Assembly: GCF_036867195.1 (NCBI RefSeq)
Contig: NZ_JBAJII010000001.1
Location: 806,001-870,000, forward strand
Length of the DNA stretch: 64,000 nt
From: Arthrobacter sp. Soc17.1.1.1
GTDB taxonomy: Bacteria > Actinomycetota > Actinomycetes > Actinomycetales > Micrococcaceae
Reading direction: 5' to 3'
The notes beneath the pieces were generated by a model. It had not been told where the DNA came from, searched no databases, and saw only the letters and a program-made list of their open reading frames with translations. Made by a program: the position numbers and the translations under genes. Below, one piece after another: positions 40,976 to 49,281 of the stretch. Each line of letters begins with the position of its first letter. Positions within the stretch are counted from its first letter, which is position 1.

Positions 40976-42292
40976 ATGAACAACGTCCGACTGAGAGTGT
41001 GTGCGGTGTCCGCCGCGGTATTGATCGGCCTCACGGCCTGCGGAGGGGGGATCGACGTCGAGGCGGCCGACCTCACGGCCGAGCCCGAGTACGAGGGCAC
41101 CCTCTCGATCCTCACGAAGTTCGGCGGCGAGCCGCTCTCGCCGTACTTCGAGGACCTGGCCGCCGAGTACACGTCCATGCACCCCGAGGTCGATTTCGAG
41201 ATCATCCAGGAGACCGACCAGAGCATCAAGGACAAGACGAAGACGCTCGTCGCCTCCTCCGCACTGCCGGACATCTACTTCTCGTGGACCGGCGACTACG
41301 CGGACAAGTTCATCGAGGGCGGCCTGGCCACGGACCTCACCTCCGTGCTGGCGCCCGACTCCGAGTGGGGGAGCACCTTCGGGGCCGCGTCACTGGATGC
41401 CTTCGCGAAGGACGGGAAGTACTTCGCCGTCCCCCTCTACAACAACGGCAAGTTCATGGGCTACAACAAGGCGGTCTTCGACGCCGCGGGCGTCGCCGTC
41501 CCCACGACGTTCGAGGAGCTCATCGCAGCCTGCCCCGCGCTCGAGGCGCAGGGCGTGGAGCCGCTGGCGTTCGGGAACAAGGACGGCTGGCCCGGGCTGC
41601 ACTTCCTCCAGCAGCTCTTCGCCTACAACGTCCCGCAGGACGTGCTCGAGAAGGACTTCGAGCCGGCCACGGCCGCCTGGGACCACCCGGGATACCTGAA
41701 GTCGCTCGAGGAGTTCCAGACGGTGGTGCAGGAGTGCACCGGCACGGGCTCCGACTCCAACGGCGTGCTGTACTCGACGGCGCAGCAGGCGCAGTCGTCC
41801 GGCCAGGCCGCCATGTACTTCCAGGAGATCCTCGAGTTCGACTCGGTGGTCACCGAGTCCTCCGCGATCACGGCCGAGGACTTCGGGATCTTCGCGCTGC
41901 CGGCCCCCGAGGGAGCCGAGGGTGACCCCGCCGCGCTCGAGGGCTCACCCGAGGGCATGATGGTCAACGCCAGGTCCCCGCGGCAGGCGCTCGCCGTCGA
42001 CTTCCTCCGGTTCGTCACCAGCAAGGACAACGCCGAGAGGCTCGCCGGTGCTCCCTACAGCCAGCCGAGCACGATCATCGGCGCCGTGTCGGATACGACG
42101 GCGAGCCCCGCTGTCGTCGAGGGTGTCACCGAGCTGAACGAGGCCAGCTATATCCTCGGGTGGCTCGACGCCGTCACCGTGCCCGATGTCGCCGACGCAT
42201 GGCTCGCCGGCGGCGAGGCCCTCGTGTCCGGATCCGAAACCCCCGAAGAGGTCCTGAGCAATGTCCGCGCCGCTTCGGACAGCGCCGAATAG
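40976..42292 (+). CDS. ABC sugar transporter substrate-binding lipoprotein (Amadori locus)
   Basis: The 438-residue family-1 solute-binding protein has a signal peptide ending in the lipobox LTAC with the modified cysteine at residue 22. Typical features are an early FGGEPLSPYFEDLAAEY segment and AVPLYNNGKFMGYNKAVFDA (about 146-165). The ATG at 40976 follows AAGGAGG. It is divergent from the deglycase/kinase/LacI operon with paired operators between, so it probably binds a glycated amine. Its 3' end overlaps the first permease gene by 32 nt. Confidence 0.87.
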   Translation: MNNVRLRVCAVSAAVLIGLTACGGGIDVEAADLTAEPEYEGTLSILTKFGGEPLSPYFEDLAAEYTSMHPEVDFEIIQETDQSIKDKTKTLVASSALPDIYFSWTGDYADKFIEGGLATDLTSVLAPDSEWGSTFGAASLDAFAKDGKYFAVPLYNNGKFMGYNKAVFDAAGVAVPTTFEELIAACPALEAQGVEPLAFGNKDGWPGLHFLQQLFAYNVPQDVLEKDFEPATAAWDHPGYLKSLEEFQTVVQECTGTGSDSNGVLYSTAQQAQSSGQAAMYFQEILEFDSVVTESSAITAEDFGIFALPAPEGAEGDPAALEGSPEGMMVNARSPRQALAVDFLRFVTSKDNAERLAGAPYSQPSTIIGAVSDTTASPAVVEGVTELNEASYILGWLDAVTVPDVADAWLAGGEALVSGSETPEEVLSNVRAASDSAE

Positions 42293-43220
42293 GACGGCCG
42301 CCGCACCACTGCCTCTCCACGCCGTGGAGGCAGCGGTGCGGCGCCGCCGCAGGCCCCGCGGCTGGGCATGGGTCGCACCGGCACTCCTGCTGCTGGGCGT
42401 GTTCGTGTACCTCCCGCTGCTGCAGAACCTGCAGTACAGCGTCATGAAGTGGGACATCTACGCAGGGGGCTCCACCTTCGTCGGGCTGGCGAACTACGAG
42501 AAGCTCGTCGACGACCCGGTGTTCTGGCGCGCACTGTTCAACAACTCGGCCTATGCCGCCGTCTCCCTGGTCTGCCAGGTCTTCGGCGCGCTGCTCCTGG
42601 CCGCGCTGGTCGAGGGCCTGCGGTCCGAGCGGTGGCGGCGGGCGCTCCGGGCCATTTACTTCGTCCCGTCCGCGATCTCCCTGACGGTCGCAGGGCTGCT
42701 GTTCTACTTCGTCTACGAACCGGAACTGGGGATCCTCAACGCGCTCCTGAGGGGCGTGGGGCTGGACACCCTGACGCAGGCGTGGCTGGGACAGGAGGGC
42801 ACGGCGATCTGGGCCGTGATCGCGATGAGCCAGTGGCAGGGCTTCGGCTACTCCACGCTGCTGTTCGCGATCGCCATCCAGCGGATCCCGCAGGACCTCT
42901 TCGACGCGGCGTCGCTCGACGGCGTCGGCCCGATCCGGCGGTTCTTCCAGGTCACCGTCCCCCTCACCCGCGAGATGACCGGACTGATGATCATCGTCAC
43001 GCTCTCCGGGGCGTTCCAGGTGTTCAACGAGGTCATGGTCATGACCAGCGGCGGTCCCAACAACTCGAGCCAGGTCCTGGTGACATGGCTCTACCGCATG
43101 GGGTTCGGCCGGAACGACTTCGGCTACGCGGCGGCCATCGCCACGGTGATCTTCGTGCTGACGCTCGGCATCGCACTGCTGCAACTGGCCATCACACGCA
43201 AGAGGAGAGTCGAATGGTGA
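42261..43220 (+). CDS. ABC sugar transporter permease 1 (Amadori locus)
   Basis: The 319-residue protein has six membrane segments and an EAA-like loop (DLFDAASLDGVGPIRRFF, about 212-229). The ATG at 42261 lies inside the binding-protein gene, and a long basic N-terminal tail rich in Arg/Pro precedes TM1. It is of the UgpA/MalF type and pairs with the following permease. The ATPase must be supplied from elsewhere. Confidence 0.88.
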   Translation: MSAPLRTAPNRTAAAPLPLHAVEAAVRRRRRPRGWAWVAPALLLLGVFVYLPLLQNLQYSVMKWDIYAGGSTFVGLANYEKLVDDPVFWRALFNNSAYAAVSLVCQVFGALLLAALVEGLRSERWRRALRAIYFVPSAISLTVAGLLFYFVYEPELGILNALLRGVGLDTLTQAWLGQEGTAIWAVIAMSQWQGFGYSTLLFAIAIQRIPQDLFDAASLDGVGPIRRFFQVTVPLTREMTGLMIIVTLSGAFQVFNEVMVMTSGGPNNSSQVLVTWLYRMGFGRNDFGYAAAIATVIFVLTLGIALLQLAITRKRRVEW

Positions 43221-44050
43221 CCCGAACGGGTGTCCTGGGCGTGATCGTGCGGACCTTCGTCGCGTCCTTCCTGCTCGCCCTGGCCGTCGTCGTGATCTAT
43301 CCGCTGCTGTGGATGGTCCTCAACGGCTTCAAGACCAACAGCGAGCTCTTCGGGAACCCCTTCGCGCTGCCGCTCCAGGTCACCTGGGAGAACTACGCGA
43401 AGGCGTGGAACCGCGGTGTGAGCAGCTACCTGATGACCAGCATCCTCGTGACCGTGACGTCGACGATCGCCACCGTCTTCATCAGCGCCTGGGCCGCGTA
43501 CGGGCTCACGCGGCTGCAGATCCCCTTCAGCCGGACGGTCCTCGCGCTCATCCTCGGCGGCCTGATGCTCGCCCCGGCCGTCGCACTGATCCCGCTCGTC
43601 CGGATGTTCCAGGCGCTCGGGCTCTACAACACGTTCTGGGCGCTCCTGATCCTCTACGTGGCGTTCCGGATCCCGTTCACCACGTTCCTGATCCGCGCCT
43701 ACATGGTGGACCTTCCGGTCGAGATCGACGAGGCGGCGGCCGTGGACGGGGCCGGCAAGGCCAGGGCCTTCTGGAGCATCGTGCTGCCCATGTGCAGGCC
43801 GATCCTCGTCTCCAGCGTGATCCTGAACATCCTCTTCACCTGGAACGAGTACCTGTTCGCCATGGTGTTCACCAGCGGGGGAGACCTGCAGACACTGCCC
43901 ATCGGGCTGACGAACCTGATGAGCAAGCACGGCACCGAGTACCCGGTGGTCTTCGCCGGCATGACCATCGCCGCCGTCCCGGTGATCCTGCTCTTCTTCC
44001 TCACGCAGAAGTACTTCGTCAAGGGGCTCGCCGACGGCGTCGGGAAGTAG
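43214..44050 (+). CDS. ABC sugar transporter permease 2 (Amadori locus)
   Basis: The 278-residue MalG-type permease starts at an ATG 7 nt inside the previous gene, behind AGGAGAG. It has six membrane segments, the EAA loop VEIDEAAAVDGAGKARAF (about 171-188) and the terminal TQKYFVKGLADGVGK. It closes the rightward operon and is convergent with an SDR-like gene 11 nt away. Confidence 0.9.
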   Translation: MVTRTGVLGVIVRTFVASFLLALAVVVIYPLLWMVLNGFKTNSELFGNPFALPLQVTWENYAKAWNRGVSSYLMTSILVTVTSTIATVFISAWAAYGLTRLQIPFSRTVLALILGGLMLAPAVALIPLVRMFQALGLYNTFWALLILYVAFRIPFTTFLIRAYMVDLPVEIDEAAAVDGAGKARAFWSIVLPMCRPILVSSVILNILFTWNEYLFAMVFTSGGDLQTLPIGLTNLMSKHGTEYPVVFAGMTIAAVPVILLFFLTQKYFVKGLADGVGK

Positions 44051-44061
44051 CGCGAGGGCTG

Positions 44062-44727
44062 TCAGTCGGCGCTGACCTGGTGGCGGAAGATGTCCCGCCG
44101 GGCGTGCAGGCCCCAGAGGAGGTCGGCGAGGACGTTCGGGTCCTTCTCCGGGTCTCCCTCGATGATCCGGCCGCCGATGATGAGCTGCGACACCTGGATG
44201 CCCTCTTCGCCGAGCACCTCGTGGAGGAGCTGGGCGTAGGCGGCCTGGCCGGCGAACGCCACCGACGTCCCCGTGACGGACCGTCCGGGCTTCACGGCGG
44301 ATCCACCGTTGACGAAGAGGATGGTGCCACGGTTCGCACCGAGGAACCGCATGCCGGGCAGCACCTGGTGGACGGCGGCGACGGGTCCGTAGATGGAGAA
44401 CTCGATGGGACCGCGAAGATCGGCGGGTGTCGTCTCGAGGACGGGCCGCATGAAGTCCTTCTGGGGGAGGGGGCTGTACTGCAGCACCTCGATGGGGCCG
44501 AGGGTCTCGGTGGCCGCCTCGAGGGCGGCCGTGATGGATGCGGGGTCCCGGACGTCCGCCGTGAAGCCGCGGGCGTGGATGCCTTCCCTGCCGAGGTCCT
44601 CCGCGAGGGCGTCGAGCTTGCCCTGGTTGCGCGAGATGAGCGCGACGGAAAATCCTTCGGCTCCGAAACGCCGTGCCACTGCGGCTCCGAGGCCGCGTCC
44701 TGCTCCGATGATCGCGAGAGTTGTCAT
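44062..44727 (-). CDS. SDR-fold protein lacking the catalytic YxxxK
   Basis: The 221-residue protein keeps the SDR dinucleotide motif AIIGAGRGLGAAVARRFG (about 5-22) and the overall Rossmann length. The NNAG segment is LQYSPLP, and the Tyr-x-x-x-Lys site reads as a Phe with no Lys (VAFAGQAAY, about 158-166). It may therefore bind NAD(P) without classical dehydrogenase activity, or use other residues. It lies between the ABC operon and the ROK gene and is convergent with the former. Substrate unknown. Confidence 0.8.
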   Translation of the reverse strand: MTTLAIIGAGRGLGAAVARRFGAEGFSVALISRNQGKLDALAEDLGREGIHARGFTADVRDPASITAALEAATETLGPIEVLQYSPLPQKDFMRPVLETTPADLRGPIEFSIYGPVAAVHQVLPGMRFLGANRGTILFVNGGSAVKPGRSVTGTSVAFAGQAAYAQLLHEVLGEEGIQVSQLIIGGRIIEGDPEKDPNVLADLLWGLHARRDIFRHQVSAD

Positions 44728-44784
44728 ATCCGGTTCAAGAGCATCCGGGCCGTCGGCATTCCATGGCCCGGCGAGGGCCCCGTC

Positions 44785-45924
44785 CTAGTGCAGCGTCCCG
44801 AGGATGATGCGCTGGATGACGACGGCCGCGGCACCGCGCGCCCACTGGGCGAAGTCCGAGGGCTGGCGGCTCAGGCGCAGGGGTGCCGCCTCGGGATCGC
44901 GGTGGTAGGCGATCGAGTCCCGGAGGGCGGTCTCCGCGACGTCCGCGAGGTCCATGCCCTCACCCGAGAGGACCACGAGGTCCACCATCGTCAGGTTCGC
45001 GACCGCCGAGACCAGCAGGCCCAGTGACTGGCCGGCCGCCTCGACGACGGCACCCGCCACGGGATGGCCCGTTGCCGCGAGGTCGAGGATCTCCGCGTAG
45101 GGCAGCTGCTCCCCGGTGGTCGCGGCGAACTGGGAGCGGATGGCGGGGATGGTGAGCACCGCCGAGGAGCACCCGCGGTGCCCCTCCATGCAGCGGGGCC
45201 CGGACGGGTCGAGGGGATAGTGGCCCACGAGGCCCAGGCCGGCGTCGGGCGGGGCGATGACGGCGTCGTTGATGACGAGGCCGTAGCCCACACCCGCACC
45301 CACCGTCAGGACGGCGAAGTTCCTCTCCCCACGCCCGGCGCCGAACCACTGTTCGGCGACCGTGAGGGCCACGACGTCGTTCTCCACGGCGACGGCCAGC
45401 CCGGTCCGCTGCTGCAGGAGCTCGGCGAGGGGGACGTCGCGCCACCCGAGGAAGGGGGCCCGCAGCACCATCCCGCCGGGACCCACCTTGCCGCCGATGC
45501 TGATGCCGATGCCGCTGAGGCCGTCGAGGGGGCCGAGGTCCGCGACGGCGTCGAGGATGGCCCCGAGGACGTCCTGCACGTCGTGGCCGGGCAGCGCCCG
45601 TTCGCTCGCACCGACGACGTCGGACTTCAGGTTGGTGGCGACGGCGGCGGCGGTGTCCCCGGTGAGCTTGACGCCGACGAACCGGTGCGAGTCGGGGCTG
45701 ATCTCCAGGGGGCGGATGGGCCGCCCGATCGAGGCGACGGCGGCTCCGTCCGCTTCGCGGAGCATGCCGGAGTCGAGCAGGGGCTTGCTGAGGCGCGTGA
45801 GGCTCGCGACCGACAGGCCGAGGCGTGCCGCGAGGTCGCCGCGCGAGATGGGGCCGCGGATGAGGACTTCGCGCGCGAGCGCCCGGGCGGGGCTGGAGGG
45901 GGCGAGCGAGGTGACCGCGTCCAT
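44785..45924 (-). CDS. ROK-family transcriptional regulator
   Basis: The 379-residue protein has an N-terminal winged HTH (about 20-60, GDLAARLGLSVASLTRLSKP) and a C-terminal ROK domain with VENDVVALTVAEQWFG (sugar-binding Asp region) and the Zn segment RCMEGHRGCSS. The latter keeps C-x2-G-x2-G-C but lacks the usual second cysteine (CxCGxxGCxE), so zinc binding may be altered. It is divergent from an ABC importer and alpha-glucosidase operon, which it most likely represses, with an alpha-glucoside or its product as ligand. Confidence 0.88.
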   Translation of the reverse strand: MDAVTSLAPSSPARALAREVLIRGPISRGDLAARLGLSVASLTRLSKPLLDSGMLREADGAAVASIGRPIRPLEISPDSHRFVGVKLTGDTAAAVATNLKSDVVGASERALPGHDVQDVLGAILDAVADLGPLDGLSGIGISIGGKVGPGGMVLRAPFLGWRDVPLAELLQQRTGLAVAVENDVVALTVAEQWFGAGRGERNFAVLTVGAGVGYGLVINDAVIAPPDAGLGLVGHYPLDPSGPRCMEGHRGCSSAVLTIPAIRSQFAATTGEQLPYAEILDLAATGHPVAGAVVEAAGQSLGLLVSAVANLTMVDLVVLSGEGMDLADVAETALRDSIAYHRDPEAAPLRLSRQPSDFAQWARGAAAVVIQRIILGTLH

Positions 45925-45948
45925 GGGTTTCCGTTCACACGAGGGGAC

Positions 45949-46074
45949 TTATTTTCAGAATAGCGCTAATCCGTGCTCTTCCGGAGCTTCTGATGCTGCT
46001 GCGGCGCTCTCGGCGTGAAATTTCCCTCAAAGATGTGACGGTTGACACCGCTGTTAATTCTGTCGTAAAAATAA
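45949..46074. promoter_or_regulatory. ROK/ABC divergent control region with inverted AT-rich elements
   Basis: TTATTTTCAGAAT (45949-45961) and, in opposite orientation, ATTCTG (46057-46062) followed by AAAAATAA (46067-46074) form an interrupted inverted pair about 110 bp apart. Both are AT-rich in GC-rich surroundings, as expected for ROK operators. The right element overlaps the -10 region of the ABC promoter. Confidence 0.45.
46042..46071 (+). promoter_or_regulatory. Sigma-70 promoter of the alpha-glucoside ABC operon
   Basis: A consensus TTGACA (46042-46047) is followed after 18 bp by TAAAAA (46066-46071). The leader to the GTG at 46140 would be about 60 nt. Confidence 0.6.
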
Positions 46075-46139
46075 ACCCTGCCCTCGTCGGAGACCGGCGC
46101 CGGCGGCACGCCATCACACTGCACGAAGGAGAGCCTGTT

Positions 46140-47426
46140 GTGAAGCTTCCCCCCGGACCCGCGAGGCGGGCCCTCCGATGCGTGGCAGGAGGTGCGTCGC
46201 TGGCCCTGGTCCTCTCGGGATGCAGTGCCTCCGAGGACGTCGTCACCCTCGATTTCTTCCAGTTCAAGCCCGAGGCCGTGGCGAACTTCAGCGCCATCAT
46301 CGACGAGTTCGAGGCAGAGAACCCGGGCATCAGGGTGGTGCAGAACCACGTGCCGGACGCCGACACCGCCATCCGCACCCTCCTGGTGAAGGACAAGACG
46401 CCCGACGTCCTGACGCTCAACACCAACGGGCGCTACGGCGAGCTCGCCCAGGCCTGCGTCTTCGCGGACCTCTCCGACCTCCCCGTCGTGGAGCAGGTCC
46501 GGCCCGCCGTCAGCGGGATCGTCGAGGACCTCGGCTCCTGCGCCGACGGCGAGGTGAACGCCGTCCCGTTCTCGAGCAACGCGAGCGGCATCCTCTACAA
46601 CAGGGACATCTTCGCGCAGTACGGCGTCGAGGTGCCCACCACGTGGGACGAGCTGATCGCCGCGGCCGAGACCTTCGAGGCAGCCGGCGTGACGCCCTTC
46701 TACACCACCATCAAGGACGCCTGGACCATGGGCCCGGCGTTCGTGAACCTCGGGGGAGCGCTGCAGCCCGAGGACTTCTTCGACCGCCTGCGCGCCGAGG
46801 GCCCGGACGTCGCCTCGGGCGAGGTGTCCTTCTCGAAGGACTACCCGGAGGCGATGGAGAAGCTCACCACGCTGTACGGATACGGCCAGGACGGCGCCGC
46901 GGGCCGTGACTACAACGCGGGCAACGCGGCCTTCGCCTCGGGGGAGTCGGCGATGTACCTGCAGGGCAGCTACGCCATCCCGGCGATCCGCGCCGTGAAT
47001 CCCGACGTGAACATCGGCTCCTTCCCCTACCCGGCCACCAACTCGCCCGAGAAGACCGTCGTCGTGTCCGGCGTCGACGTCGGAGTTTCGATCGGGCGCG
47101 ACACCGAGCACCCCGAGGAGGCGAGGAGGTTCGTGGAGTTCCTGATGTCCCCCGACGTCGTGGAGCGCTACGCCCAGGAGCAGAGCGCGTTCTCGCCGCT
47201 GGCGACGGGCGCGGACACCACGGACCCGGCCCTCGCCGGCCTCGCGCCGTACTTCGAGGACAACCGGATCATCGGCTTCATCGACCACCAGCTGCCCGCG
47301 AGCCTGCCTCTGCCGCAGTACCTGCAGGCCCTGGTACTCGGCGGACGCACCGAGGACTTCCTGGCCACCATGGACCGCGAGTGGAGCAAGATCGCCGCGC
47401 GCACCATCCCGAACGAGAAGGACTGA
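46140..47426 (+). CDS. ABC alpha-glucoside transporter substrate-binding lipoprotein
   Basis: The 428-residue family-1 binding protein starts at a GTG with GAAGGAG about 9 nt upstream. The signal peptide ends at lipobox LSGC with Cys28. The mature part has the FNEY/FEAENPGIRV-type opening and a terminal region with LPQYLQALVLGG. It is the first gene of an operon with two permeases and an alpha-glucosidase, so maltose, trehalose, sucrose or a related oligosaccharide is the likely ligand. No ATPase is encoded nearby. Confidence 0.88.
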   Translation: MKLPPGPARRALRCVAGGASLALVLSGCSASEDVVTLDFFQFKPEAVANFSAIIDEFEAENPGIRVVQNHVPDADTAIRTLLVKDKTPDVLTLNTNGRYGELAQACVFADLSDLPVVEQVRPAVSGIVEDLGSCADGEVNAVPFSSNASGILYNRDIFAQYGVEVPTTWDELIAAAETFEAAGVTPFYTTIKDAWTMGPAFVNLGGALQPEDFFDRLRAEGPDVASGEVSFSKDYPEAMEKLTTLYGYGQDGAAGRDYNAGNAAFASGESAMYLQGSYAIPAIRAVNPDVNIGSFPYPATNSPEKTVVVSGVDVGVSIGRDTEHPEEARRFVEFLMSPDVVERYAQEQSAFSPLATGADTTDPALAGLAPYFEDNRIIGFIDHQLPASLPLPQYLQALVLGGRTEDFLATMDREWSKIAARTIPNEKD

Positions 47427-47427
47427 C

Positions 47428-48333
47428 ATGAGCACCCACGTGAGCGGGCCCCGGACGAGGATGCGTCCGGAACGGCGCGCACCGCGCGTCTTCTACCTGA
47501 TGGTGCTCCCGGCCCTCGCCCTGTTCGCCGTCTTCCACACGGTGCCGCTGCTGACCGGCATGTTCTTCAGCCTGACCAACTACGCCGGGTACGGCGAGTG
47601 GTCCTTCGTGGGCCTGCGGAACTACGTGAACCTCTTCGGCGACGACCGCATCTACGGGGCGTACGGTTTCACGTTCCTCTTCGCGATCGTGTCCACCGTG
47701 GCGGTGAACATCATCGCCCTGTCCATCGCGATCGCCCTGAACGGACGCATCCGCTTCAAGACGGGGTTCCGGGGGATCTTCTTCATCCCGAACATCCTGT
47801 CGATCCTGATCGTCGGGTACGTGTTCAACTACCTGTTCTCCAACTCGGTGCCGGCGATCGCCGACGCCCTGGGCATCACGTCGCTGACCACCAGCATCCT
47901 GGCGAGCGCCGACACGGCGTGGATCGGCGTCGTCATCCTGTCCGTGTGGCAGGCGGCCGCCTTCAACATCATCATCTACCTCGCCGGGCTGCAGACCATC
48001 CCGACGGAGCTCTACGAGGCGGCGGCCCTGGACGGCGCCTCGCCGTGGAAGCAGTTCACGTCCATCACGTTCCCGATGATCGGCGCCTTCTTCACCATCA
48101 ATATGGTGCTCAGCCTCAAGAACTTCCTGCAGGTGTTCGACCAGATCGTCTCACTGACGGCCGGCGGTCCCGGCACGTCGACGGAGTCGATCTCGCTGCT
48201 CATCTACCGCGGCGGCTTCCAGGGCGGGGAGTACGGCTACCAGACGGCGAACGCCGTCATCTACCTCTTCGTGATCATCGCCATCTCATTCATCCAGCTG
48301 CGCGTCCTGCAGCGCAGGGAGGCCTCGTTCTGA
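47428..48333 (+). CDS. ABC alpha-glucoside transporter permease 1
   Basis: The 301-residue membrane protein has six hydrophobic segments (first at about 18-40, FYLMVLPALALFAVFHTVPL) and the EAA loop LYEAAALDGASPWKQFTS (about 194-211). It begins 1 nt after the binding-protein stop and overlaps the next permease by 1 nt (TGATG). Confidence 0.9.
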   Translation: MSTHVSGPRTRMRPERRAPRVFYLMVLPALALFAVFHTVPLLTGMFFSLTNYAGYGEWSFVGLRNYVNLFGDDRIYGAYGFTFLFAIVSTVAVNIIALSIAIALNGRIRFKTGFRGIFFIPNILSILIVGYVFNYLFSNSVPAIADALGITSLTTSILASADTAWIGVVILSVWQAAAFNIIIYLAGLQTIPTELYEAAALDGASPWKQFTSITFPMIGAFFTINMVLSLKNFLQVFDQIVSLTAGGPGTSTESISLLIYRGGFQGGEYGYQTANAVIYLFVIIAISFIQLRVLQRREASF

Positions 48334-49232
48334 TGACCGCTACATCGCACTCCGCCGAGCGCCGCGTCGTCGCGGACCGGCCCGTCGCCGACGCCGACCG
48401 CCCCTTCCGTCCCGACCGCCGCCGCGTGAACTGGTGGCTGACGGCGCTCGTCGCCGTCTGCGCGCTGACGGTGCTGATCCCGCTCTACCTCACGGTGGTG
48501 ACGGCGCTGAAGACACCGGACCAGCTGGGCGGGACCGGCTTCGGGCTGCCGACGTCGGCCCGCTGGGAGAACTTCGCCGAGGCGTGGACGCTCACGAGCT
48601 TCCCGCGGGCCCTGCTCAACACCGGCCTGGTCACCGTGGGCACCGTCCTGCTGACCCTCGTCACCAACTCGATGGTCGCCTACGCGATCGCACGGAACAT
48701 GCACCGCCGGTTCTTCAAGGGGCTGTACTTCTACTTCATCGCGGCCCTGTTCGTGCCGTTCCCCATCATCATGCTGCCCGTCGTGAAGCAGACCGCCATC
48801 CTCGGGCTCGACAACCAGCTCGGCCTGATCCTGCTGTACACGGTGTACGGGCTCTCGTTCAACATCTTCGTGTACGTGGCCTTCATCCGGTCCATCCCGC
48901 TGGAGCTCGAGGAGGCCGCGCTGACCGACGGCGCCACCACCTGGACCGTCTTCTGGCGGATCATCTTCCCGCTGCTCGGCCCGATGAACGCGACCGTCGG
49001 CATCCTCACCTGCCTCTGGGCGTGGAACGACTTCATGCTGCCGCTGGTGGTCCTCTCGGATCCCTCGGCCCAGACACTGCCGCTGGCACAGTTCATCTTC
49101 CAGGGGCAATTCAATACCAACTACCCGGTGGCATTCGCGTCGTACCTCATGGCGATGGCACCGTTGTTGGTGGTGTACCTGTTCGCACAGCGCTGGGTGA
49201 TCTCGGGCGTCATGCGCGGATCGTCCAAGTAG
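48333..49232 (+). CDS. ABC alpha-glucoside transporter permease 2
   Basis: The 299-residue MalG-type permease has a polar tail of about 35 residues, six membrane segments and the EAA loop LELEEAALTDGATTWTVF (about 190-207), and ends QRWVISGVMRGSSK. Its ATG shares one base with the upstream stop. The gene is followed after 49 nt by the alpha-glucosidase gene. Confidence 0.9.
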   Translation: MTATSHSAERRVVADRPVADADRPFRPDRRRVNWWLTALVAVCALTVLIPLYLTVVTALKTPDQLGGTGFGLPTSARWENFAEAWTLTSFPRALLNTGLVTVGTVLLTLVTNSMVAYAIARNMHRRFFKGLYFYFIAALFVPFPIIMLPVVKQTAILGLDNQLGLILLYTVYGLSFNIFVYVAFIRSIPLELEEAALTDGATTWTVFWRIIFPLLGPMNATVGILTCLWAWNDFMLPLVVLSDPSAQTLPLAQFIFQGQFNTNYPVAFASYLMAMAPLLVVYLFAQRWVISGVMRGSSK

Positions 49233-49281
49233 CACCCCTTCCCCGACCGTCCTCCGAACCACCCTCGAAAGGCCCGCCCCC

